A stretch of DNA of 64,000 nucleotides from Tetracentron sinense (taxonomy: Eukaryota; Streptophyta; Magnoliopsida; Trochodendrales; Trochodendraceae): the NCBI GenBank assembly GCA_015143295.1, contig CM026556.1:16058547-16122546 (forward strand). Reading direction: 5' to 3'. Shown here one piece after another: positions 11,086 to 22,018 of this stretch. Position numbers and translations under genes: made by a program. Position 1 is the first letter of the stretch; the number at the start of each line of letters is the position of its first letter. Below the pieces are notes generated by a model that ran no database searches, was not told the origin of the DNA, and was given only the letters and a program-made list of their open reading frames with translations.

Positions 11086-13854
11086 TCATTCAAACAACTC
11101 GGGGTACTTCGCCTTGACTTCGGCCTCACGTTCCCATGTAGCCTCTTCTCGAGCGTGATGCTGCCATTGCACGAGAACTAGCGGAATAGTCTTGTTGCGA
11201 AGTACTTGGTCTCTTCGATCCAAAATATGAACCGGCTTCTCAACCAAAGTGAGATCCTCTCGAATCTCAACCGGATCAAGCTCGATGACGTGAGAAGGAT
11301 CCGGGATGTACTTCCGAAGCTGGGAGATATGAAACACGTTGTGGACCACCGCCATGTGAGCGGGCAAAGCAACACGGTAAGCAACTTCACCGACTAGAGT
11401 AATGATCTCGAACGGACCCACATATCTCGGGCTAAGCTTGTCTCTTTTCCCGAATCGCATAACACCCTTGGTTGGTGAAATCTTGATAAACACAAAGTCA
11501 CCGACTCGGAATTCAAGATCCCTCCTTCGGTTGTCAGCATAGCTTTTCTGTCTGTCCTGTGCGGTCTTCAACCTCTCCCGTATAAGCTTGACCCTATCTG
11601 CGGTTCGTTCAATCAACTCGGGGCCCAAAATCTTTCTTTCTCCAACCTCATCCCAATACAAGGGGGATCTACAACTTCTTCCATATAAGGCTTCAAAAGG
11701 TGCCATTTGTATTCTTGCTTGGTAACTGTTATTGTAGGAGAATTTCACCAAAGGTAGGTGATCCTCCTAACTTCCTTTAAAATCCAACATACAAGCTCGG
11801 AGCATGTCTTCTATCACTTGATTCACCCTCTCTGTTTGCCCGTCGGTCTGTGGGTGGAAAGCCATGCTAAAGTCTAGTTGGGAACCCATAGCATCTTGAA
11901 AGCTTTTCCAAAACCTAGATGTGAATCTTGGGTCTCTATCCGACACAATACTCACTGGCACCCCATGCAATCGGACTATTTCCTTGATGTATAGTGCCGC
12001 TAACTGATTGGAGTTGAATGTAGTCCAGTACGGTAAGAAATGAGCGGACTTCGTGAGTCTATCAATAACTACCCATATAGCATCGGTCTTCTTGACCGTC
12101 TTCGGCAATCCCACGATAAAGTCCATAGAGATATGTTCCCATTTCCACTCGGGAATAGGGAGAGACTGCAAAAGACCCGCCGGTCTCAAATGCTCCACTT
12201 TCACCTATTGGCACACCAAACACCGTGCCACATACTCCGCAACCTCCCTCTTCATGTTTCGCCACCAAAAGTGACTCTTGAGGTTCCGATACATCTTTGT
12301 ACCCCCAGGATGCACTGTGTACTTTGAACGGTGAGCTTCATCCATGATCTCTCTCCGAAGTTCTGCATTGGCTGGGACACAAAGTCTTCCCTTGAATGTA
12401 ATAGCTCCCCGGCTAGTGAGAGAGAAGTCCGTACTACCCTTGGCCACTTCCTTATCCCGGAAAGCCAACAAGTCAGTGTCCGTGGCTTGATACTCCTGGA
12501 TCAAGTCTATAAGGTACGGCCGAACTATAACATTCGCCAAAACCGGACTGCGGACAGAATCGTTCACACTTATGTCTAGATTTGCCAAATCGTCTAACAG
12601 TCTCCATTCCCGCACCAACATGTGAGCCAACAACCCCGATGGTTTCCTACTCAGAGCGTCTGCCACCACATTTGCTTTTCCCGGGTGATATTGGATAGTG
12701 CACTCGTAGTCTTTTAAGAACTCAATCCAACGTCGTTGTCGCAAATTGAGCTCTTTTGGGGAAAAGAGGTACTTGAGGCTCTTGTGGTCCGTGTACACAT
12801 AGAACTCCACCCCGTACAGATAATGTCACCAAATTTTGAGTGCAAACACGACCGCCGCAAGCTCTAAGTCGTGAGTGGGGTAGTTCTTTTCATGTTCTTT
12901 CAACTGCCTTGATGCATAGGCAATGACTTTCTTGTGTTGCATTAGGACACACCCGAGTCCGACGTGCGAGGCATCACTATACACCTCATACCCAAAAGGT
13001 CCAGATGGCACAGTAAGGACAGGGGCTGTGGTGAGGCGTTTCTTCAACTCTTGGAAACTTACTTCACATCGGTCACTCCAACTGAACTTTGCACTTTTTC
13101 TTGTCAAGTAGGTGAGAGGTGCAGACAAACTGGAGAATCCTTCCACAAATCTCCGGTAGTAGCCTGCCAATCCGAGGAAACTACGTATCTCCGTGACGCT
13201 CTTGGGCCTCTCCCAACTCATGACTGCCTCAACCTTGGCTGGATCTACAGAAATGCCCTCGGCCGACACCACGTGTCCAAGAAATGCGACCTTCTCTAGC
13301 CAGAACTCGCACTTACTCAATTTGGCATATAGCCTATGCTCTCTCAACATCTCCAGAGCAAGGCGGAGGTCTCGTGCGTGATCTTCCCGTGTCTGGGAAT
13401 ACACCAAAATGTCATCAATGAATGCAATCACGCATTGATCCAAGTAAGATCGGAATACCCGGTTCATCAAATCCATGAATGCCGCCGGTGCATTCGTCAG
13501 CCCAAAAGGCATGACAAGGAACTCGTAATGCCCATACCGAGTCCTGATAGCCGTTTTCTGAACATCTTCCGCCTTGATCCTTAATTGGTGATACCCCGAT
13601 CTAAGATCAATTTTGGAGAAGAATCTCGCTCCCTTCAGTTGGTCAAACAAGTCGTCTATCCTTGGCAAGGGATAACGATTCTTGATAGTTACCTTGTTCA
13701 ACTGACGGTAGTCTATACACATCCTCATAGACCCGTCCTTCTTCTTCACAAAGAGAACCGGAGCTCCCCATGGCGAGACACTTGGTTGGATGAAACCAAG
13801 TTGTTGTAACTCCTCAATCTGTTTCTTTAATTCTTCAAGCTCTATAGGGGCCAT
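11086..13854 (-). pseudogene. pol: TekN pol: reverse transcriptase, RNase H, integrase, chromodomain-like tail
   Basis: Pol makes cDNA from the element RNA and inserts it. From 13854 down: the RT starts [11 protein letters not shown], has the fingers motif [14 protein letters not shown], the MPFGLTNAP block and the catalytic FIDD ([10 protein letters not shown]). RNase H follows, with [10 protein letters not shown] and later TDHKS. Integrase has an HHCC finger ending CLVC near 12215, the core D (MDFIVGLP), D (VSDRDPRF) and E (GQTERVNQ). The tail, ending EEATWEREAE...YPELFE, is a Tekay-type chromodomain. The frame is single, but nonsense codons stop it at 12826-12828 (CGA to TGA by comparison with TekE), 12205-12207 (CAG to TAG) and 11767-11769 (a Trp codon to TAG). 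It is cut from its protease by TekB1, whose target copy GCCAT is 13850-13854. Confidence 0.93.
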
Positions 13855-16450
13855 TGTCGCGACCCAAAATACCCCCTAGGAGTTAGGGATACTTTGGCTA
13901 GTGATGTGTCATATCCGATACCAAACCATCCTGTAATAACATCCAAGTCATGACAAACATAATCATAAATAAGGCGGAAGCTTAAACCAATGTGCGGAAG
14001 CGTAATCCAAAAATTTCTTTTCTATACATGCTGTGTATTCCAAGTTTGTACATACATCACAAAAGTAAAGGTGGACATGCCCACCTATCAAAATACAAAA
14101 TGATAATACTCTCTCTCTCTCTCTCTATGTAATCACTCTAAAAGGGCCAGTGGTCTAAGTCATTTGCCTCCTCCTGAGGCTCTACATATGGCTCCTCCTC
14201 GCCATAATCCTCCTCTATCCAGGGTCCCTGATCACAGATGTCAAATGGAGTCCGCGTACCTGCCGACATAACATGTACGGCTGAGCATGGAATACTCAGC
14301 GAGCAAAATCTACTAGCTAACAATGCTATCATAATCACAATATTTTATACAGTGAGTAAAAGAGTACAATCACCAAAATCCATGCTTAAAACCCGTCAGG
14401 AAAAACCTTTCATAAAACTTGTTCTTTTCATGGAAAACAAACCCTCTCATGTATGCTTATGAGTTCTTATGAATGCTTGTGAGCCTCATGTTTTCTTATG
14501 AATTCTTGTGAGCTTAGAGTTCTTGTGAGCTTGTGAGTACTTGTGAGCTTATGAGCTTCTTGTGAGCTTATGAGTACTTGTGAGCTTATGATCCTTGTGA
14601 GCTTGTTCTCCTTGGAGACATATGTAAGATCTTAGACTTGTGAGTTTCTTATGAGTTCTTGAAAAGCCTTGCGAGACTTATGATCCGTGGAGTTTATGCG
14701 AGATCTTAGACTTGATCCTTGTGAGCATGAAGTAACCGATCTTAGAATGCCAACCCAAAGTTTGGCTTAGTCAACTCTTATGCATGTAGGCTTCTTACTT
14801 ATGAATGCCTTTGAAAATCCTCTTATGTTTTCTTGAAATTCATGCTTATGAGAAAAACCACGGTCGTGCAATGCTTATCGTGCGTAGAGTACTCGTGAGC
14901 ATTATAACATCTATGTGGAAAGCTTTAACTAATTAAACATGTTCATGCAAGGCATAATGATCATTATAGTATACTTGAACACCTTAATAACTCATATGGT
15001 TCATACAAGGTATATTAGCATCATAGAATACTTAGACAATTCTAAAATGTAGAACATTTCATTCATTGCATCACATCATACAATCATGGCTTCTAAGCCT
15101 AATTCATCATATCACACTTAAAATCATAGTTCCTTGGAGGATATTAACACTAACTTGCACTTATAGTCATATTCACCCTTTTATTGGAAAACCCCCAAAA
15201 CTTAAATCCTTATTTGCTTATTTGAACATAATCAAGTTCACCCAAAATCCCTTGTTTGTCATTGCATCATAGTATACTTAAAATTATGGTTCATTTAAAG
15301 GTATTACAATTTTCTTACAAGTTTTAGCCATATTCATCCTTGTTATTGAAAAACCCCCAATTTGTAAAACCCTATTTGATTGTTTATTCATGATCTAGTT
15401 CACCCAAATTCCCACACTTCCTATTTGTATCATAATAGAATTAAAATCACTTATAGAATCATCTTTGTATGATAACAAGGTTAGATAGTAGTTTACTAAC
15501 CTCCTTGGATCAATTTCTAGGTTGAAGAAACCCTTTGAGAAACTCCTCACTTGATTGGAATGATCCAAGCTTGATTTGGAGAAGATCAAACCCTTGTTGA
15601 AGCTTTTCTTGATTCCAAAACAAAACCCTATTTGGAATCCTCAAGATCCTCTCCTTCTCTTTCTAGGAACTCTCCTTGGTTTAGGGTAAACCAAAAACCC
15701 TCCTAAAGTCTTCTATTTATAGTGTAAGGTGTAATGACCCGGAATTTTAATATAATAAAATTATGTGTTTATGGGTCCTTAATGAAGGTAATTAGTTAAT
15801 TATTTGCTAAAGTAATAAAAAGTGAATTTTGCTCGGGATTGAAGTGCATCGAGGAAATCTCAGTATCTTTTGGCAAAAATCGCACACAGTGTGCCGGTCG
15901 ACCGCCGGGACACACCCCTACCGTATCGGTTCCGTCAGGTATCATTTCGCGGGACCGCGGGGCCATTATGTGTGATAAAATTGAGAAAAACGGGAAATTT
16001 TCATATTTCCAGAAATTAAGTGGGACCCAATATCTGTTGGAGATCCTAATAGAAATCCGTACGGTCGGCACTAATGCGTGTCAGTCGGCCGTGGGGACTA
16101 ATGTTTGTCGTCTCGGCAGTTAGTTATCTCAAACGAAGAAGCGACAGCGTATTTTGTGTCCAAAATCAGGAAGTTAGTGGGTTTTACAGTTTTCTTCCAG
16201 ACTAAAGTGCAGCTATCAAAACTCAGTATTTCTTCCCCAAAATTTTACAGCGGGTGTCGGACTGTCCCAAGTTCGGTCACCTAAAGTTTCGTCATTATCG
16301 GGTATTATATCGTAGGATTTCAAATGATATATACGTGAAAAGTGTGAAAATCCAGTCAAACCGGTCAAACCGGTTGACTTGGTCAACCTCACTTTTTGCC
16401 ACACCAAATGGTCACGTGCTTTTGCACATGATCTAAACCCTTATAAGGCT

Positions 16451-16459
16451 TATAAAAAG
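16451..16459 (+). promoter_or_regulatory. TATA box of TekS
   Basis: TATAAAAAG with a second TTATAA just upstream, followed by about 200 bp rich in GAGAGAAAG. It probably marks the LTR transcription start region. Confidence 0.5.
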
Positions 16460-17308
16460 AGGACCAGCCCCTTCATTCTCACGGTTGTGCAGACAGAGCC
16501 ACATACATGTTTAGAGAGAGAAAGTGAGGAGAGAGAAAGGAAGAGAGAGAAAGAGGAGAGAGAAAGGAAGAGAGAGAAAGGAAAAGGGAGGTCACCTTGG
16601 GGTTTTTCGACGTTCCCGACGCGCTGGTGACACCCGTTTCTTTTCCTGGCGTCTCGTTTGGCGTGTAGAGAGAGAGAGAAAAAGGTAGAGAGAGAAAGTG
16701 GAGAGAGAGTTGCATGCGTTCTACCTTGGGGTTGATCATTCTCCCGAGCGCGTTGGCGGTGTCCGTTTCGGCCATAGACGTCTCGAAGTGCGTGAAAGAG
16801 GTAAAAAAACCTCTTCCATCTCTTCTATTTTCCCTATTATTTGCTATATTATTTATGTGGAATGTATGTACGTTGATGGAAAACGGTACGAGACCCCGTG
16901 GAAGTGTTATGGGAAGGTGGTTGTGCGTGAAAAATGAGTAGAGGGGTGTAGCCCTCGGTCTCGGGTCTCAAAACCCCGGATTTAGACTCACTGTGTAAAA
17001 GGCGTGGATGGAAAAAGGGTCAGAAACCCCTATGTGATGTTTTGATTTTCTGTGGACCTTCGGGAGCCCAGATCGGGTCCCGGGTAAATTGTATCGTCAC
17101 CCTGGGGTGTCGAAAAGTTATTTTGCAAGTCGTATAAGGCTATGAACACATCCATTAGCCTGAAAATGTTCCCTAACGGGACGGTGTGTTACTGGATTTG
17201 GTTCACGGGCGTGGGACCCAACTGTTTCAGCTAATCAAGCAAAGCTTGGATTAACTGGGGTTACTCGGTGGTTAGAAAACCTAACCAGGGTTAAAGTGTA
17301 ATCCTCCG

Positions 17309-18190
17309 TGACTGATAGTCGGGAGTGGGTGGATTATTATCCATAGATCCTCTTTGACTACGTCAGGAGTGGTGATGTCGTATAGTCCTCCATGACTGAT
17401 GGTCGGGAGTGGGCGGAATAATATCCATAGATCCTCTTTGGCGAGGTGCGTGACTGATCGTCGGGAGTGGGTGGACTAATGTCCATGGATCCTCTTTGGC
17501 GAGGTACGTGACTGATCGTCGGGAGTGGGTGGAGTGTTATCCATAGATCCTCTTTGGCTAGGTCTGGAGTGGTGGTGTTATGTAATCCTCTGTGACTGAT
17601 AGTCGGGAGTGGGTGGATTTGATATCCATAGATCCTCTTTGGCTAGGTCTGGGGTGGTGAGTTATGTTAGTCCTCCGTGACTAATAGTCGGGAGTGGGTG
17701 GAATAATATCCATAGATCCTCTTTGGCGAGGTGCGTGACTGATCGTCGGGAGTGGGTGGAATAATGTCCATGGATCCTCTTTGGCGAGGTACGTGACTGA
17801 TCGTCGGGAGTGGGTGGAGTGTGTTATCCATAGATCCTCTTTGGCTAGGTCTGGAGTGGTGAGTTATGTAATCCTCTGTGACTGATAGTCAGGAGTGGGT
17901 GGATTTGATATCCATAGATCCTCTTTGGCTAGGTCTGGAGTGGTGAGTTATGTAATCCTCTGTGACTGATAGTCAGGAGTGAGTGGATTTGATATCCATA
18001 GATCCTCTTTGGCTAGGTCTGGAGTGGTGAGTTATGTAATCCTCTGTGATTGATAGTCGGGAGTGGGTGGATTTGATATCCATAGATCCTCTTTGGCTGG
18101 GTCTGTAGTGGTGAGTTATGTTAGTCCTCCGTGACTGATAGTTGGAAGTGGGTGGATTTGATATTCATAGATCCTCTTTAACTAGGTCAG
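17309..18190. repeat. 12-copy tandem array with two unit lengths in TekS
   Basis: Units begin GACTGATAGTCGGGAGTGGG at about 17309, 17394, 17452, 17510, 17594, 17679, 17737, 17795, 17880, 17964, 18048 and 18133. Short units are 58 bp; long ones are 84-85 bp and carry an extra TCTGGAGTGGT...AATCCTC segment. The long-short-short-long order occurs twice, then long units follow. Confidence 0.9.
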
Positions 18191-19013
18191 GGAAAGTGAT
18201 GGGTGTACTATTCGAAAGAGATGTCGTGAGGACAAGGTTCTCACTGTGGCCGAGTCAGATAGTTGTATGATCTTGTATTGAGTCTAAAGACTTAAGGTAT
18301 GATTTGAATGGGCATGAGCCCGATTGATTGATAGCTGAGTCTGTGAACTCAGGGATAGAAGTTGTATGCGGACGAAAGCCTAGTCGATCGAATCTGTGGA
18401 CGCAAGAATAGAGAGTGAGCGGTTATCTGGAATCGGTAACCTTGTGTTGTGAATATAGTTGATATTGGATGAATTTGACAAGGGAAAATATTTGGAGGTT
18501 GAGAACCTCGACTAAAGTGAAATAACTCTGGGTGACCTCGTGTCACGATTTATGATATTATTTACTATTGTAATATGGAAATTGAGCGATATTATTATAT
18601 CATTCTGATGTGTATTACTAGGTGGAAAATAGCCTAGATGGATTGTGGATTTTGCTGGGCTTTATGGCTCACTCCTCTCATTTGATGTTTTCAGATTTTG
18701 AAGCGGATAGCTTGATAGAGTTTGGAGAGTGTTCCGGCACAGTTGTGGCGCCAAAAGTAAAGGCTATTCTAGCCAGTGAGGTAACGTATTTGCTTATGAT
18801 GGGTTATTGTGATGACCAGTTGTTATTGCTTATGTAAGCTCATAAGAAAAATTGAAAAATTCCCGCATTTTCGCGGGTAAAGTCTTCCGCATGCGTGGTT
18901 ATGACGAACGAGCACGTGTCTCGGAACTTGTTTCCTAGGCGCGGGTTCGGGGCGTCACATAAGGGGTGAAAAACCCCAAAAAAAAATCGCATCCAAAAAG
19001 TAAAATCGCGTAT

Positions 19014-19200
19014 CTACGATCGTTCGTAGCGATTTACGATCGATCGTAGCCTTCTACGATCGATCGTAGCTTTCTACGATCGATCGTAGCTTTCTACGAT
19101 CAATCGTAGCTTCACCCAAGAGTTTTCAGCATTTCTGGAGATTTACGATCGATCGTAGCAACTCTACGATCGTTCATAGGGTCCCTACGAGCGATCGTAA
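19014..19200 (-). promoter_or_regulatory. CTACGATCGATCGTAG dyad array of TekB1
   Basis: Five 16-bp dyads at about 20-bp spacing (starts 19014, 19034, 19054, 19074, 19094) and three more from about 19142 to 19200. They occupy the same LTR position as the ACCGATCGATCGGT module of TekN but with different outer arms. In sense they lie upstream of the TATA box near 15720, once TekS is removed. Confidence 0.75.
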
Positions 19201-19734
19201 CTTTTCCAGAAAGTTTTCAGCATTTTTGCATTTTCGTATTTCGGCCATAACTTTTGACTCGCTTGTCTGATTTTGACGATTCAACTTGCGTTAGATTTGT
19301 CCTTCGAAGGAGAACAACTTTCATGTTTTTCACAACTTCCAATTCTTCCTTTTTCTTGGACCATTTTGCTCCTAAACCCTACTGATCCGAAATTGGGTTT
19401 CGTCAGTCCAGATTGTAAACCGACCCGACTTCAGAAATCGGGCTTTTGACCTAACACCAATTCAAAACCAAGATAAGTGATCAACATGAACCCTGAAGAG
19501 GGTTCAATTACCTTTCCAAAAATCCAAGAATCGCTTGATTCCGACGAGTGGTGTGAACGCTAGGGCTATTTAGAGTAGAGGGTATGCCAAGGCATAACCC
19601 TTGTCAATACTCAAGAGTATTCTATACTCTTGCCTATTTCATTCCAAACACCCATACACCATAAATACATTCTTAAATGCTTTAGTATATGATATCATTC
19701 GTCGTACATGGCCATCAAGATCCGGGGTTCTACA

Positions 19735-20302
19735 GTCATTCTATATGGTGCCCTTGAAATCGGAGCGGTACCCTGAGCAAGCTCTATAGCGAATTCGATC
19801 TCTCTATCAGGAGGTAATCCGGGAAGTTCTTCCGGGAACACATCTAAGAACTCACTCACAACTGGAATAGCCGATGAGTTTTGTGCTTCTGGGTGTGCTA
19901 TACTCAAGGCTGCGAGGCGAGCAATGTCCCTCTCTCTTAATCCTCGGAAGTGAAAAGGCTTACCCCCTTCCGGCTTGAAATTCACCATCTTTTCAAAACA
20001 CGCAACATGCCCGTGATGGTTTGACAACCAATCCATACCAAGAATGACGTCAAAGTCTAAATCTTGGAAATCCAGGACGATAAGATCGGCTAACAGTTCA
20101 TTCTCCCCCACTTGAACCACACTATCCCTGAATATCTTGTCCGTATCAACTGACTTGCCGAGTGGAGTTGCAATGGTCAACTCCCGCTCCAACGGAGTAG
20201 CCTCAGTCGAAAAGCCCTTTGCAAAACTTGGGGAGACAAAAGAGTGAGTAGATCCTGTGTCTATCAACACTCGAGCGAGACACTCGTTCACTAATAAAGC
20301 GC
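19735..20302 (-). pseudogene. pro: TekN protease and linker (exon 2 start)
   Basis: Aspartic protease that would cut the polyprotein. The segment begins right after the predicted 3' splice site at 20303 and reads [20 protein letters not shown]; the LIDTG catalytic motif lies near 20255-20269. Flap and hydrophobic core are recognisable (DVILGMDWL near 20040), then the linker [16 protein letters not shown] leads to RT. The frame is open until TekB1 interrupts it at 19734. It has no ATG near its start, as expected if it is translated only as part of a spliced Gag-Pol. Apart from the insertion it looks undamaged. Confidence 0.85.
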
Positions 20303-20440
20303 CTGTGCGATTAAGTAACTAATATCAGTAGATTTCAAACAACAACAAGCATCATACATAGGTAACCCTTAGTATAAATAATCACATAATAAACCATAGA
20401 AATTTACACAACTTAGACTCTAGAATTTTTTTTTGCGTAC
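20303..20440 (-). other. candidate spliceosomal intron between gag and pro of TekN
   Basis: In sense the exon ends ...GTGCAAG and the intron starts GTACGCAAAA at 20440; it ends CTTAATCGCACAG at 20303 before GCGCTTTATTAG. Length is 138 nt. It is AT-rich and has a CTGAT branch-site candidate about 28 nt before the AG. It is phase 1: the split codon is restored to glycine. Unspliced, the frame reaches a stop at 20382-20384 inside the intron. TekB2 has the same intron at the same codon. Confidence 0.7.
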
Positions 20441-21701
20441 CTTGCACGACATCGTCGGATGCACGTGCGTCTCTCTCCGATAGAGCAAAAACTCGACCCT
20501 GAGTGGCTGGGCGAGGAGGCCGGGTAGACTGTGAGGCCCTCGAAGCCTGAGAAGAGCTAGGCTGAGATGTCTGCCTAATCAGGGGCCTGCTCCCCGAAGA
20601 CTGAGCTGGCAATCGACGTCGGGGACAATCCCGAATCATGTGGCCCTGGTCGCCACAATGAAAAAAGCCTCCTGTAGCCTTCCGACATTCCCCTACTGGA
20701 TGCCTCCTTCCACAAAGGCTGCAGACATCATGTGAATAAGTGGGAGGAGTATAACCCGTAGCCTGAGTCACTGCGGGGCGAGGAGCATACGAGGTAGCCG
20801 GGCAAAAAGCCGGTGGAGCAAAAGGGCGGGGGGCCTGTGGTGCCGAGTACATCCTCTGTGACTGAGCCGGGCCTGCGGACTGATAAGACATAGTCCTAGC
20901 TCTCTTCTCCCCTGAACTACTAGACTGTCCTTTCTCCATTTCTCTTCTCTTAAAAAACTCTTCGGAGTTCGACTCGGCCAACAATGCCATGTCCACAACT
21001 TCTGAATATGTCTCATGTCGGAACATTGAGACACGATCCTTGAGGTAGGCCTTTAACCCCCTCTCGAATTTCTGGGCCTTCATAGCCTTGGTAGCTATCA
21101 TGTGTGGAGCAAATCGAGATAGCTCTTAGAACTTGGCTTCGTAAGCCGCTACAGACATATTACCTTGCTCCAAGGTAATAAATTCAATTTCTTTCTTTTC
21201 TTTCATCCCAACCGGAAAGTATTTCTTGTAGAAAACGTCCAAGAATTCTCCCCATGTCCATTCTTGGCCTTGCCGGGTCAACTCTCGGGTCCGAAGTGCA
21301 GACTTCCACCAATGGTCGGCCTCGCCTTCAAGCATAAAGGCAGCCCATGTGACCCTCTCTACTTCCGTAGGTGCCAATACCGAGAATATCTTCTCAAGTT
21401 GCCGAATCCAACCCTCGGTGACAAGTGGATCAATGCTTCCACAAAAAGTTGGAGGCCTCATCCTCCGGAAAGCTTCTATCCCGGCTTGGGCTCGGTTAGG
21501 AGGAGCAGCCGGTATAAGTGCCGCATTAGGCGGAGTGGCCGGTTGCCTTGCCGCCAACATAGCCAAAGTCTCGGCTATGGATGCAAATGCTTGGGCAAAG
21601 CCGGGTTGATCATCACCCGATGGAGCATCACTTCCATTGCCCCTCGTGTTGTACCCACGACCCCGGGTATTGCGTCTCATGATTTCTCCTGAGAACGACA
21701 A
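20441..21701 (-). pseudogene. gag: TekN gag
   Basis: Structural protein that forms the particle and binds element RNA. It starts with MSFSGEIMRRNTRGRG; a second ATG seven codons in could also serve. The capsid part carries the retrotrans_gag landmarks WIRQLEKIF, ADHWWKS and FLDVFYKKYFP. A proline/glutamine-rich stretch follows, then two cysteine clusters: CSLCGRRHPVGEC and the classical CCHC knuckle with CGDQGHMIRDC. A nonsense codon (TAA) at 21126-21128 breaks it where TekE has a serine codon. The reading frame resumes unchanged and leaves gag through the intron. The gag of TekB2 is similar in layout. Confidence 0.9.
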
Positions 21702-22018
21702 TACATCATGAGTCTAACTTGGATACGCATTTAGTACAATTTTTGCAATTCACTCAATACATATTCATCAAGCATATTTAATAAGCATAACACAATTAAC
21801 GCACAGATGGTATACACAACAATGGCATCACATACAATCCATGTTCCTAGCGTAGGACTCCATGTTCGGTTGAAGTTCAACCTACTTTGACTAGGACTAA
21901 CTTGTTAGTCCATACTTGGAATACAACTCTTTAAGGTAATTCTAATACCTAGTTCAATCATGGTATCATTCCTATATGACCCTAGGGACTCTAATGCCTA
22001 GAGCTCTGATACCACCTC
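21702..22018 (-). mobile_element. TekN leader with primer-binding site
   Basis: Untranslated leader between the 5' LTR and gag. The minus strand reads TGGTATCAGAGC at 22014-22003, four bases from the LTR, giving a Met-tRNA primer site. TekE has the same leader layout at 42101-42402. Confidence 0.88.

Larger units (their letters stand above)
15730..18959 (+). mobile_element. TekS, solo LTR of a Tekay-type element
   Basis: Begins TGTAATGACCCGGAATTTT, ends GGGGCGTCACA and is flanked by TAAGG at 15725-15729 and 18960-18964. At 3230 bp with no polyprotein it is a large solo LTR. The end sequences match Tekay LTRs read in sense on the plus strand. A TATA box (TATAAAAAG, 16451-16459) is followed by a GA-rich leader (16513-16715). 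A perfect GGTTGAC-TTG-GTCAACC dyad lies 63 bp upstream (16372-16388). ORFs at 15839-16123, 16379-16941 and 18622-18837 have no recognisable domain. Confidence 0.85.
13855..19734 (-). mobile_element. TekB1, solo LTR of the TekB family (split by TekS)
   Basis: Begins TGTCGCGACCC and ends GGGGTTCTACA; outside TekS it is 13855-15729 plus 18965-19734 (about 2645 bp). It matches the TekB2 LTR at 53779-56339 over its length, with no internal genes, so it is a solo LTR left by LTR-LTR recombination. Flanks are GCCAT (13850-13854) and GTCAT (19735-19739), a 5-bp target copy with one substitution. The interrupted TekN sequence (ggggccat|tctatatgg) is continuous in TekB2 at about 59185-59197. In sense (minus) it has a CGATCG dyad array and the TATA box TATAAATAG near 15712-15722. 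Short repeats of CTTGTGAGCTTATGAG fill 14470-14615. Confidence 0.88.

Noticed and set aside
11206..13809. Many plus-strand ORFs of 60-110 codons.
   Set aside because: They are antisense shadows of TekN pol on the minus strand; the same holds at 39562-40954, 57524-59002 and 21165-21692.
14470..14615. Short CTTGTGAGCTTATGAG repeats as a possible regulatory array.
   Set aside because: They look like simple low-complexity expansion in the TekB1 LTR; TekB2 has a different repeat at the matching place.
15796..16123. Overlapping 91- and 94-codon ORFs on opposite strands.
   Set aside because: They are upstream of the TATA box in the TekS LTR, with no motif and mutually antisense; probably chance.
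16513..16715. GA-rich tract as a GAGA regulatory element.
   Set aside because: It follows the TATA box and so fits better as a low-complexity leader; no evidence for protein binding.
17309..18190. Regular repeats that might suggest a CRISPR array.
   Set aside because: Units are head to tail without unique spacers, vary in length, and lie within a plant solo LTR.
18622..18837. 71-codon plus-strand ORF in TekS.
   Set aside because: No domain is recognisable, and it lies in LTR sequence beside a tandem array.
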